Positions 26,700 to 36,012 of a stretch of DNA of 64,000 bases are shown here, piece after piece. The translations under genes and the position numbers were made by a program. The DNA lies in NCBI GenBank assembly GCA_963716095.1, contig CAVQSV010000023.1, forward strand, positions 1 through 64,000, in the 5' to 3' direction. The DNA is from Sva-07 sp963716095 (GTDB lineage Bacteria > Actinomycetota > Acidimicrobiia > Acidimicrobiales > Ilumatobacteraceae). The first letter of the stretch is position 1. Each line of letters begins with the position of its first letter. The notes beneath the pieces are model-generated. The model worked only from the letters and a program-made list of their open reading frames with translations, made no database searches and was not told where the DNA came from.

Positions 26700-26728
26700 T
26701 TGACGACCTTACCCGTACTTAGTACGAT
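26700..26728 (+). promoter_or_regulatory. Promoter and operator 2 of the TetR gene
   Basis: TTGACG (26700-26705) and TACGAT (26723-26728) are spaced by exactly 17 bp. Operator CGTACTTAGTACG (26714-26726) overlaps the -10 box, so the regulator bound here would block its own transcription. Confidence 0.7.
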
Positions 26729-26747
26729 AGGCAAGCGTGAACCCGAG

Positions 26748-27422
26748 ATGTCTCCGATGAGCGCCACCCAGGACTCGACGAAGCGCACGCGGCTGACGGC
26801 CGACCGAGTGCTCGCCGGGGCGCTCGCGCTGGCGGACGAGATCGGCATCGACGATCTCACGATCCGACGCCTCGCCGACGCGCTCGACGTCAAGCCGATG
26901 ACGATCTATCACCACGTGGCGAACAAAGAGGCGATCATCGACGGCATGGTCGATCTGGTCTTCGCCGAGATCGAACTTCCCGATCCCGAACTCGCCTGGA
27001 ACACGGCGATCAGGCGCCGATGCGCATCAGCCCGCAACGTGCTCGCACGGCATCGCTGGGCCGCGCCCTACATGGAGTCGCGAACGAACCCCGGCCCCGC
27101 CACCCTTGCGCACCACGACGCCGTACTCGGTTGCCTCCGGCGGGCCCTGTCGATCGAGATGACCGCCCACGCCTACGCGCTGCTCGACGCCTACGTCTAC
27201 GGCTTCGCTCTCCAGGAAGCCACGCTGCCCGCCACCGGCGGCGAGGAGATGGCCGAGCTGGCCGGCGAGATGGCGGCGCACTTCCCGGCCGGCCAGTACC
27301 CGCACCTCGCGGAGTTCACCTCCGAGCACGTGTTGCAGCCCGGCTACGACTTCACGAGCGAGTTCGACTTCGGACTGGACCTGATCCTCGACGGCCTCGA
27401 ACGCTCCGCAGCCGACGATTGA
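26748..27422 (+). CDS. TetR/AcrR-family transcriptional regulator
   Basis: 224 residues from ATG 26748 (MSPMSATQDSTKRTR). The helix-turn-helix reads LTIRRLADALDVKPMTIYHHVANKEAIIDGMVD, in which LDVKPMTIYHHV is the recognition part. The C-terminal half matches the TetR_C tetracycline-repressor-like ligand domain (HAYALLDAYVYGFALQEATL). It probably represses itself and the divergent oxidoreductase through the two operators. A family B palindrome follows its stop. Confidence 0.92.
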   Translation: MSPMSATQDSTKRTRLTADRVLAGALALADEIGIDDLTIRRLADALDVKPMTIYHHVANKEAIIDGMVDLVFAEIELPDPELAWNTAIRRRCASARNVLARHRWAAPYMESRTNPGPATLAHHDAVLGCLRRALSIEMTAHAYALLDAYVYGFALQEATLPATGGEEMAELAGEMAAHFPAGQYPHLAEFTSEHVLQPGYDFTSEFDFGLDLILDGLERSAADD

Positions 27423-27465
27423 GTTCGGCCCGAACGGGCCCGGACCGGCTCGATTCGGCCCGAGG

Positions 27466-27505
27466 CGATGAGCGAAGTGGCCGTATCTGGTTCGTTCGCT
27501 CATCG
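27466..27505. repeat. Palindromic element, family B (40 bp)
   Basis: Arms CGATGAGCGAA (27466-27476) and TTCGCTCATCG (27495-27505) are perfectly complementary and flank CCGTATCTGG. Length and arms are shared with the copy at 35955. It lies 43 bp after the TetR gene stop. Confidence 0.8.
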
Positions 27506-27532
27506 CTCTTGTCGTCGCGACCTGCCCTCCGT

Positions 27533-28811
27533 ATGGTCGTCGACATGGACATCGCAGCGATCGTCGAGCGGGTGGAACACATCACCGCCGTCCGTCGCGA
27601 CGCCTCCGCCGACGGCGACCAGATCCAGGCGGGCCTGGTCTCGGTCCGCCAACTTCAGGCGTGGTGCGATGCCCAACACGCCGGCCTCGTCACCCAACTG
27701 CGCGGCATCGACTCGTTCCCCGAGAAGCGGATCGCCGACGCCTCCAAACGCTCCCTCGGACACGCCACCAAGTCCACCGAACGCGCCACCACCCTCACAG
27801 CAACCCCGAAGCTGACCGAAGCGTTGACCGACGGCACCATCACCGCCGACCATGTCGACGCCGTCACCCGAGCCTCGAAGAAGCTCGACGGCGCCCAACG
27901 CAACACGTTCATCGACCGCGCCGACCAACTCACCGCCATCGCGACAGCCGGCACCGTCACCGACTTCGCCCGACGCTTGGACCTCGAAGCCAAGAAGCTC
28001 CAACAAGACGACGGCATCGACCGCCTCGAACGTCAGCGTCGCAACGCCCGAGCCCGCTCCTGGGTCGACCTCGACGGCATGTGGAACCTGTCGGCCAAGT
28101 TCGACCCCGTCACCGGCGTGCGAATCGCCTCACGCATCGACACGGTCGTCGAGTCGCTGTTCGGCGAAGCGGTGCCGGACGAGTGCCCCACCGACCCCAT
28201 CGAGAAACAGCGCTACCTCGCCGCCCAGGCCGTCGCCCGCCTCCTGCTCGACAACGCCATGTCCTCGCCCGATGCCGCCGACGAGACACGGCCACCGGCT
28301 CGCCGGCCGGCGCAGCCGACGAAGCCCGAATACGTCGCAGTGATCGATGCCGACGCACCCGACCAGACCGGCCCCGTCGCCGAGTTCTCCATCCCCGTCG
28401 AGATCCCCGCCCGCATCCTCGCCGAACTCGCCGGCGACGCCGACACCCACGCCATCATCGTCCGCAACGGCATCATCCTCCACGCACCCGGCCAACTCGA
28501 CCTCGGACGCACCACCCGACTCGCCAACCGAGCCCAACGCCGAGCACTCCGCGGCCTCTACAAGCACTGCGCCATCCCCGGCTGCACCGTCGCCTACGAC
28601 CGCTGCAAACTCCACCACATCATCTGGTGGACCAACGGCGGCCCACACCGACCTCGCCAACCTGTTACCGGTGTGCTCACACCACCACACCAAGATCCAC
28701 CACGACGGCTGGATCATCGAACTCGGACCCCACCGAGAACTCACCCTCACCCTCCCCGACGGCAACACCCACACCACCGGCCCACCCCGACGCCGACAAC
28801 CCGCCGCCTGA
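27533..28811 (+). CDS. DUF222 and HNH endonuclease domain protein (frameshifted)
   Basis: ATG 27533 (MVVDMDIAAIVERV). Residues 1-300 form the helical DUF222 domain of actinobacterial 13E12-type proteins, with ARARSWVDLDGMWNLSAKFDP. The C-terminal HNH nuclease has CAIPGCTVAYDRCKLHHIIWW, then, after a frame change near 28650, TDLANLLPVCSHHHTKIH with paired CxxC and His-His motifs for zinc and DNA cleavage. One C missing from a run (ggcggccc) restores the frame. These proteins are multicopy in actinomycetes, and their role is unsettled; they may be domesticated mobile elements. Confidence 0.85.
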
Positions 28812-28920
28812 TCCGGTCGGATCGGGCATCCGAAGAATTCGAGACTTCGAGTCCGCCGAAGGTGACGCTTCGGTGTGTGAAGCTGGTGATGATGATGCAC
28901 ACCGACGTGCAGGCCCCACG

Positions 28921-30468
28921 ATGACCGACCACGATGATCCCGGACCCGACGAGGCGCCCGACCCCACCTCGAGCGCCTCTGGCGGCCGGGTGCGGCCGCA
29001 ACGCTCGTGGTGGGCGGCCCTGATCGGTGCCGGACTCGCTGCGATTGCGGTGATCGGCGTGATCGTGCTCCGCGCCGACGACACCGCAGTCGCCCCGGTC
29101 CAGACCGAACCCGAGGCGGGATCCCAGACGACCGTCCCCGACACGACCGACCCCACGACCGTGCCGGCTCCCACCACCGTGACCCCGAGCACCGCCGACC
29201 CCGGACCGACCGGTGTCTCGCTGGCCATCGATGGCGACGCCGGATGCATCACCGTCACCACTTCGGCGGGCAGCGCCACCGGCTGCCCGCAGAACGACAC
29301 CGACCTCGACCATCTCCAACAGCGGCTGTTCGTCGCCAACCTCGACGGCCCCGTGCTGATCACATCCGGCTCCGCCGATCCCCTCGTCGACCTGACCGCC
29401 ACCGTCGACACCGGCGACTTCACATCGAGGTGCCGATGGGATGATCTTGCACCTCGAATCCCCGACGGCGGCCTGGTCGAGCTGGTGGTGTGCAACGACA
29501 CGGGCGTGATGGGGCTGACGGTCACACCCGCCGCTGGCGCCGACGACGCCACGTCGTACTTCACGCTGCCATCGACCATCCTGCCAGACGGCGCCAACCT
29601 CGGGGCCGGCGAACCGATCGCCGGCCTGCCCCGAGCACTGGCGTTCACCGTCCCCGTGGACGACGTGTCGACCTGCAGCATCCTGTTGCTGCCGGACCGG
29701 TCGGGGTGGAAGGAGACGTGCAGCTTCGGCCAGCGCGACGGGATCGTCAACGTCCTCGCGCAAGTCAGCCCGATCGACGGCGACGTCCATGAACTCACCA
29801 CCGACACCTCAGGCCTCTTCACCTCCGCCCGCCAGCTCGATGCCATGGCACCGAGCAGCGGATGCTCGATCGACTCAGCGAGCCAGCTCCTCCGAGCAGT
29901 CCCGGCGTCGAACATCGTGACGGGCATCGGCTGCATCGACGACCAGGCCTCCCTCACGACCGGTCCGGTGCTGACACAGCAGGGGCCGCCGGACGGCTCG
30001 ATCTGGCTCGCATCACTCGACGAAGCAGGGGTCTGGTCGATCACCGACAACGGCACCGGGATCGAGGACTTCTCGTTCCCGGTCGTGCCTGGTTCCGTCT
30101 GGGAGGCCTGGCCGGAGTCGACGGTGCCGGGGTTCCGGCCGTTCTGGCAGGAGCCGATCGCTGCAATCCCCGTGCAGCCGACCGTCGAGGCGTTCGCCGA
30201 CGAGCTGATCGCAACAATCGGGTCGCTGAACACCGATCCCGAGTTCCCGCTGAACGAACGCCTCGTCGAGGTCCGACCGGCCGGGTTTGCGCTGATCATC
30301 GCCCAGGTCGACATCGGTGGCGACGACTCGGTCGCCGGTCAGGTGATCTACGTCTGGCTCGTCGAGGAATTCGGCGAGGACGGTCCGATCGGCTGGCGAG
30401 CGGGTGAGGTGCTGGTCGGTGAGGTGTGCGCCCGAGGCGAAACAGCGGGTCAGGATCTCTGCGTCTGA
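28921..30468 (+). CDS. Membrane-anchored extracytoplasmic protein of unknown function
   Basis: 515 residues. A charged cytoplasmic N-terminus (MTDHDDPGPDEAPDP) precedes one membrane helix (WWAALIGAGLAAIAVIGVIVL, residues about 30-50) and a Thr/Pro-rich linker. The outer domain has paired cysteines (GCITVTTSAGSATGC, CRWDD/VVCND, CSILLLPD/ETCSF, GCSID/GCIDD), so disulfide bonding is likely. The last third (from PTVEAFADELIATIG) looks like a separate small domain. I recognise no family. ATG 28921 follows the HNH gene by 109 bp. Confidence 0.75.
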   Translation: MTDHDDPGPDEAPDPTSSASGGRVRPQRSWWAALIGAGLAAIAVIGVIVLRADDTAVAPVQTEPEAGSQTTVPDTTDPTTVPAPTTVTPSTADPGPTGVSLAIDGDAGCITVTTSAGSATGCPQNDTDLDHLQQRLFVANLDGPVLITSGSADPLVDLTATVDTGDFTSRCRWDDLAPRIPDGGLVELVVCNDTGVMGLTVTPAAGADDATSYFTLPSTILPDGANLGAGEPIAGLPRALAFTVPVDDVSTCSILLLPDRSGWKETCSFGQRDGIVNVLAQVSPIDGDVHELTTDTSGLFTSARQLDAMAPSSGCSIDSASQLLRAVPASNIVTGIGCIDDQASLTTGPVLTQQGPPDGSIWLASLDEAGVWSITDNGTGIEDFSFPVVPGSVWEAWPESTVPGFRPFWQEPIAAIPVQPTVEAFADELIATIGSLNTDPEFPLNERLVEVRPAGFALIIAQVDIGGDDSVAGQVIYVWLVEEFGEDGPIGWRAGEVLVGEVCARGETAGQDLCV

Positions 30469-30478
30469 GCCGACCCGG

Positions 30479-31370
30479 TCAACCCGGCAGCACCAGGCCG
30501 GCGAGTCGGTCGACAAGACGGTCGGCAAGACGGTCGGCAGCCTCAGGGGCGATCCGGAAGAACAGCTCGGGCTCGATCAACTCGAGCTCCATCAGGTGCA
30601 GCTCGCCGTCGATGCCGACCAGATCGACACGGGCGTAGGCGGGAGCGCCGTCGACGGCACCGAGCACCGACGAGACGGCTCGCTCGTGCTCGGCCGTCAC
30701 CGGGACCCGCACGGCAGAACCGCCGAAGTCGCTCTGGACACGCCACTCGCCAACCGTCGGTCGCTTGACAACTGCGTGGGTGATCTCGCCGCCGATCGCC
30801 ACCACCGAGACCTTCGCCGTCGGTCTCGATCGACGCAATGAACGGCTGCACCAACACGTCCTCGCGCTCGACGAGTCGACGAAGATGCGTATCAGCCGAC
30901 GCCAGCGAGGCCGCGTCGGCCCCCTCGACGCTGATCGTCTGTCGCGCCGAGGCGCCGATCGCCGGTTTGACGACCACCCGGCTCCAGCCACGATCGGTCA
31001 GTAGATCGGCGAGCGAACGGGTCGATCCCTGCGTCAACATCTCGGTCGGCACCACCGCAACGCCACGGGCCGCAAGGTCGGTCAGATACCCCTTGTGCAT
31101 GTTCCACCGCAGCAGCGACGTCGAATTCAGCACCGTGGCACCACACTCGTCGAGGTCGTCGAGCCACTTCCGGAACTCGGCTGGTCGCTCCACGTAGTCG
31201 TACGGCGACCGGATCAGAACGACGTCGTCGGCAGTGAACGACGACGACCACACCACCGGGCGAACCGAGAGACCTCGTCGGCGAACGGCGTCGGCCAGCA
31301 CCTGATCGTCGGGGGTCAATCCGGCGGTGCCGGCGTCGACGGCGAACAACACGGTTGTCTCGCCGACCAT
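30479..31370 (-). CDS. ATP-grasp domain protein (DcsG-like; frameshifted)
   Basis: ATG 31370 (MVGETTVLFAVDAG). Signature regions are LIRSPYDYVERPAEF, LNSTSLLRWNMHKGYLTDLAARGVAVVPT, VVVKPAIGASARQT (ATP-binding Lys), VQPFIASIETDGE, and, after a frame change near 30815, SVVAIGGEITHAVVKRP, AYARVDLVG and MELELIEPELFF (Mg-binding Glu). The nearest family I know is the ATP-grasp group including the cycloserine enzyme DcsG, which joins a carboxylate to an amine via acyl phosphate. The substrate is unknown. It follows a YbaK gene by 12 bp, probably in one operon. Confidence 0.8.
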
Positions 31371-31382
31371 CGCGCGGTCCCC

Positions 31383-31874
31383 TCAGTTCTCGGGAACCGT
31401 GGCCAGGTCGTCGACGAACTCGTAGCGATCGAGGCCGACGAGCTGACGCGGATCGAGGCGGATCTTCGCAGTGCGAGAGCCGGCGCCCACGACGATGCGT
31501 TCGCAGTCGAGCACCCTGGCATCGAGCCACACGTCGAGGCCGTCGGGCAATCCGAAGATCGTGACCCCACCGATCTCCTGCCCGGTGAGATCGCGCGTGG
31601 TCTCCGCCGGGGCGAAACTCAGCTTGCGCACGCCGAGCTTGCGGCGCACCGCACCGTTCACGTCGAGGCGAGTGTGCGCCAACGCCACGCACACGACGTT
31701 GTGACCTGCCGGCTTCTTCGACGCCACCAGGATGGCGTTCGCCGATTCCTCCAACGCAACGCCGTAGGCCTCGCAGAACTGGGCGGTGTCGGCGAGGTCC
31801 GGATCGCAGTCCATCACCTCGTACTGCAGGCCGAGCCGCTCGAGATCTGCGATCACGTCAGGATCTGCGCTCAT
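31383..31874 (-). CDS. YbaK/EbsC-family aminoacyl-tRNA deacylase-like protein
   Basis: 163 residues from ATG 31874 (MSADPDVIADLERLG), overlapping the PAP2 stop (ATGA). The YbaK/ProX pattern is clear: ANAILVASKKPAGHNVVCVALAHTRLD, with the conserved Lys; AVRRKLGVRKLSFA; TGQEIGGVTIFGLPDGLDVWLDARV, containing the GG-P motif; and ERIVVGAGSRTAKIRLDP. Members clear mischarged tRNA (for example Cys- or Ala-tRNAPro). Confidence 0.88.
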   Translation of the reverse strand: MSADPDVIADLERLGLQYEVMDCDPDLADTAQFCEAYGVALEESANAILVASKKPAGHNVVCVALAHTRLDVNGAVRRKLGVRKLSFAPAETTRDLTGQEIGGVTIFGLPDGLDVWLDARVLDCERIVVGAGSRTAKIRLDPRQLVGLDRYEFVDDLATVPEN

Positions 31875-32782
31875 GATGGGTCTCCTTCGAGAAACGCCGG
31901 CTGCAGACCGTCGACCGGATCGGTGACCGGATCGATGGCCGGAGCAGTGACCGGATCGATGATGGCACCTGCCGTGGATCCGGTCGCCAGCGCGGCCCGC
32001 AACGAGCCGACCACGCGGCGCCCGAGCGTGTCGAGCTGCAGCGACACCCACAGCAGCGCCAACGCGACGATCCCGTCGAGCCACCAGTGATGCCCGGTCG
32101 CTGCGATGACCAGCATCGTGAGCACCAGGTGCACCATGCCGATCCAACGCCACCGGCTGGTGCTCGCCGCCAGCGCCCCGAATGCGATCACCGCAGCCCA
32201 CGCCACGTGCAGCGACGGCATCGCCGCGAACTGCGACGACACACCGGTGCCCGCCTCGCCGTACACGTCGATGCCGTAGATCACCGACACGTCGACGTAG
32301 CCGAGTTCGGTGAGAAATCGAGGTGGCGCCACCTTGACGAATCGGATGAACAGACAGAATGCGGTGAGGATCGCCAAGGCGTTGCGCCAGTGCGGGTACA
32401 CGTCGCGGTGGCGGGCGTACAGCCACACCAGGAAGATGATGATGCCGGGCACGTGCGCCACGGCGTAGTAGTACGCCGAGAACCAGGCGAGCCAGCCGTG
32501 TTCGAGGACGAACTGCTGCAGGGCGAGTTCGGTCGGCAGGCGGAAGAACTCCTGCACCGCCACGATGTCGTAGGCCCGCTCGATGGCCCCCTCGGCCTGG
32601 GTGAGCGGCAGGTTCTTGGCCATCCGCCAGATCGAGTACAGCGAGGCCACGATGGCGAACTCGAGCGCCGCCGGGCCCACGATGTCACCGACTCGGGTGG
32701 GGCGCGAGCGCCGCAGCACCAGCGCGACGAGACCGGCGATGACTGCGGCGATCGCCGCCTGACTCCACGTCGGCCACTTCAC
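31871..32782 (-). CDS. PAP2-family membrane phosphatase/transferase
   Basis: 303 residues with about six helices. Of the PAP2 motifs, FAAMPSLHVAWA (motif 2, SxxH) and ATGHHWWLDGIVA (motif 3, catalytic His and Asp) are present; APPRFLTELG sits at the motif 1 position. This places it in the PAP2_3 / inositolphosphotransferase-like group, which acts on lipid phosphates at the outer membrane face. The C-terminal tail has near-repeats (AIIDPVTAPAIDPVTDPVDG) from a short DNA duplication at about 31907-31975. It heads a minus-strand operon with YbaK and the ATP-grasp gene. Confidence 0.85.
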   Translation of the reverse strand: MKWPTWSQAAIAAVIAGLVALVLRRSRPTRVGDIVGPAALEFAIVASLYSIWRMAKNLPLTQAEGAIERAYDIVAVQEFFRLPTELALQQFVLEHGWLAWFSAYYYAVAHVPGIIIFLVWLYARHRDVYPHWRNALAILTAFCLFIRFVKVAPPRFLTELGYVDVSVIYGIDVYGEAGTGVSSQFAAMPSLHVAWAAVIAFGALAASTSRWRWIGMVHLVLTMLVIAATGHHWWLDGIVALALLWVSLQLDTLGRRVVGSLRAALATGSTAGAIIDPVTAPAIDPVTDPVDGLQPAFLEGDPS

Positions 32783-32891
32783 GAAGGATCAGCCTGCCGT
32801 CGCCAGCGCCGTTCCGCAAGCCGGGCGTGACCGAACGACATCAGCGAGCGACATCAGCGAGCGACATCGGCGGCTGACCCAGCGGTGGCGC

Positions 32892-33448
32892 TCACGCCGG
32901 CGTGGCGAACACCTGCGTCCAGTAGGGGCGACCGTCGGCGCCGTACGCCAGACCCACCCCGATGTGGACATTGGTCGACAAGATGTTTCGCCGATGGCCC
33001 GAGCTCGACATCCACGCGCCCATCACCGCCGCAACATCTGCTTGGCCGTAGGCGACGTTCTCGGCGAGGCGACGCCAGTCGTAGCCGACTCGATCGATGC
33101 GGGTGCTCATCGTCGAGCCGTCACCGCCAGTGTGGCTCATCCGGCCCCGACGCGCCTGGTCGTCGGAGTGCCGTTGTGCGGCGAGGACGAGACGATCGTC
33201 GTAGCTCATGGGGCGAGCCCACGAGCCGAGCGCTCGGAGTTGACGCGGTCGAGCATGTCGCGAAGCATCGGAGACACCGCCGGCGCACGCGACGCGGGAG
33301 GCGCCGGCGGGTCGACTCTGACGGCCTGGGCCAGCGGGCTCACCGACGCCGCCCCACCGATCGGGTCGGGGGCAGCAGCGGCCGTCGGCGCCCCGATCGC
33401 CGCAGCAACCAGCGCGACCGCCAACGTTGCCTGCCAGGTGATCTTCAT
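32892..33448 (-). CDS. Secreted CAP/SCP-domain protein (YkwD-like; frameshifted)
   Basis: ATG 33448. Residues 1-26 form a Sec signal peptide (MKITWQATLAVALVAAAIG, cleaved after PTAAAA). A Pro/Ala linker leads to the CAP domain: LDRVNSERSARGLAP, then in a second frame MSYDDRLVLAAQRHSDDQA, RGRMSHTGGDGST, AENVAYGQADVAAVMGAW and SGHRRNILSTNVHIGVG. One C missing in a CCCC run near 33215 explains the break. Conserved His and Glu of the CAP cavity are present. Bacterial members are secreted; roles include lipid or peptidoglycan binding. Confidence 0.85.
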
Positions 33449-33492
33449 GTCGTCCAGCTTCCTGCCCACTGTTCGAACCGCCGCCACGCAGT

Positions 33493-33508
33493 GTAGTCAC
33501 TTGACCAC
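33493..33508. promoter_or_regulatory. Operator-like inverted repeat between CAP and E1 genes
   Basis: GT-A-GTCA-CT-TGAC-C-AC is a 16-bp hyphenated palindrome in the 65-bp gap between two divergent genes. Its pattern resembles GntR- or Crp-type operators, and no -10 box stands out. Tentative. Confidence 0.25.
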
Positions 33509-33513
33509 TCTGA

Positions 33514-35936
33514 ATGCACGCCCGCCAAGGGGGCTCGACAGCGACGGCCAATCGTGATCCACTGACGTCGGTGCAGCGCGCCGAGCAGACGACCAACGCC
33601 GACGACCTCGAGGTGCTGCGCACGATCGAGCAGCGGGTGCTCTGGCTGGCCTCACGGATCATCGATCACGCCAACCGTCGCCCGACCGCCAGCGGCAACG
33701 ACGTGAAGGTCGGCGGCCACCAGGCGTCGAGCGCGTCGATGGTGTCGATCATGACGGCGCTGTGGTTCGGACATCTGACCGGTGACGACAAGGTCGCCGT
33801 CAAGCCCCACGCGTCGCCCGTGTACCACGCCATCAAGTACCTCACCGGCGAACTCGACCGCTCGTATCTGACCACGCTGCGCCAACGCGGCGGGCTGCAG
33901 GCGTATCCGTCGCGCACGAAGGACCCCGACGTCGCCGACTTCTCCACCGGCTCGGTCGGCCTCGGCGCTGTTGCACCGTTGTTCTCGGCGCTCACCCGCC
34001 GCTATCTCGACTCGCACGTCGACACCCCGCTTGCCCGCCGCACGCTTCTTCGCACTCGTCGGCGACGCCGAACTCGACGAGGGCAACATCTGGGAAGCGA
34101 TCGCCGACCCGGCCACCGCAGGGCCTCGGCAACTTCACGATGGTCGTCGACCTCAACCGCCAGAGCCTCGACCGGGTGATCCCCGACATCGCGGCGATCC
34201 GGCTGCAACGCTTCTTCGCCGACGCCGGCTGGCATGTCGCCGAAGCCAAGTACGGGCGGCGTCTCGCTGCGGCGTTCGCCGAACCCGGAGGCGACGCGCT
34301 CGAGGCCCACATCGACGCGATGCCCAACGAGGCCTACCAGCACCTGTTCTCGCTCGACGCAGCGACGGCGCCGCGAGAAGTTCCTCGTCGGCGCCGACCC
34401 GGTCGTGCGTCAGGTCGCCGATCGCCTCGACGACGATGCGCTGCACCGACTCGTCACCGATCTCGGCGGACACGACCTCGGCGTGCTGCTCGACACGTTC
34501 CGATCGTGCGACGCGGTCACCGACCGCCCGTCGGTGGTGTTCGCCTACACGATCAAGGGCCACGGGCTGCCGATCGCCGGCGACCCGATGAACCACGCCG
34601 CGCTGCTGAGCCCCGAGCAGATCGACGACCTGCGCACGCTGACCGGGCTCGACGGCGACACCGAATGGGACCGCTTCGATCCCGACTCGCCCGCCGGGCG
34701 ACGCTGCGCGAGCGTCGGCGGAGCGATCAACAACGAACCGACGCCGCCACGTCCGATCGTGCCGGTGCCCGCGGCGTCACGACAGCCTGGTCACGAACGG
34801 TTCGACCTCGACCCAGGAAGCATTCGGGCGGGTGCTGGCCAGCCTGGCCGACGTCGACGGCGTCGGCGACCGTCTCGTGACCACGGCGCCCGACGTGTCG
34901 ATCTCGACGAACCTCGGCGGGTTCATCAACAAGCGCGGCGTGTACTCGCACACCGAACGCGACGACCACGGCGGCGCCGATCGTCTGCTCAAGTGGGCGC
35001 CCTCGCCGAGCGGGCAGCACATCGAGCTCGGCATCAGCGAGATGAACCTGTTCATGCTGCTCGGCCAGCTCGGGCTCAGCCACGACCATCACGGCCATCA
35101 TCTGCTCCCCGTCGGCGCCGTGTACGACCCGTTCGTGCTGCGTGGTCTCGACGCGTTCATCTACGGCATCTACAACGACGCCAAGTTCGTCGTCGCCGGT
35201 ACGCCCGCCGGTGTCACCCTCGCACCCGAGGGCGGTGCGCACCAGTCGACGATCACCGCGTCGGTCGGCGCCGAGCTGCCGAACCTCACCTACAGCGAAC
35301 CGGCCTACGCCACCGAGGTCGACTGGTTGCTGTGCGACGCGCTCGACCAGCTCTCGCGACCCCGCGGCACGAGCAGCTATCTCCGTTTGTCGACCCGCCC
35401 GATCGACCAGGCACCGTTCGCCGCTGCGCTCGGACGTCTCGGCGAGGACGAGCTGCGCCGCCAGGTCCTCGCCGGCGGCTACCGACTGCTCGAGGCCGAC
35501 ACCGACGGTGCTGACGGTCGGCCCGGCGTCACGATCGTGACCACCGGCGTGATGGCGCCGGAGGCGCTGGCGGCAGCGGCGGCACTCGACGGCGAAGGCG
35601 TCGCCGCCACGGTCGTGCATCTCACCAGCCCCGATCGGATCTACCGCGACTGGCGCACCCGCTTCACCAGCGCAGCCTCCGCCGCTCGCGCTCCGTCGGG
35701 CTCCGTCGAACTCGACCGGCTGATCCCGCCCGGCCGAGCGCAACCGCCCGATCGTGAGCGTGCACGACGCGGCCAGTCACAGCCTGGCGTGGCTCGGCTC
35801 GGCGGTCGGCACCCGCCAGTACACGCTCGGCGTCGACCGATTCGGCGAGTCCGGCACGATCGCCGACCTCCACGAACTCACCGGCATCGACGCCGGCGCG
35901 ATCGTCAACACCGCCCTGCTCGCCATCACCGACTGA
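33514..35936 (+). CDS. Homodimeric-type E1 dehydrogenase (AceE/transketolase-like), thiamine-diphosphate enzyme (frameshifted)
   Basis: About 800 residues from ATG 33514; GTG 33571 (VQRAEQTTNADD) is an alternative start. The N-terminal ThDP domain has GGHQASSASMVSIMTALWF, STGSVGLGAVAPLFSAL and GDAELDEGNIWEAI, then FTMVVDLNRQSLDRV. The middle Pyr domain has GGFINKRGVYSH, GQHIELGISEMNLFMLLGQ, and EGGAHQSTITASVGAELPNLTYSEPAYATEV in pieces, the AceE-style pattern. The C-terminal transketolase_C part ends SHSLAWLGSAVGTRQYTLGVD. It probably decarboxylates a 2-oxo acid, perhaps pyruvate. Frame changes near 34035, 34118, 34370, 34785 and 35710 break it. No E2 or E3 gene is beside it. Confidence 0.78.
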
Positions 35937-35954
35937 CACGTCTTCTCAGCCCAC

Positions 35955-35994
35955 CGATGAGCGAACACACCGCATCTGCGGGGTTCGCTCATCG
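35955..35994. terminator. Palindromic element, family B, probable bidirectional terminator
   Basis: Arms CGATGAGCGAAC (35955-35966) and GTTCGCTCATCG (35983-35994) pair perfectly, with an inner CCGCA-TC-TGCGG stem. It lies 18 bp after the E1 stop and 18 bp from the nuoN stop, between convergent genes. No T-run follows. Confidence 0.6.
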
Positions 35995-36012
35995 CAGCGG
36001 CGGTTCCGACCG

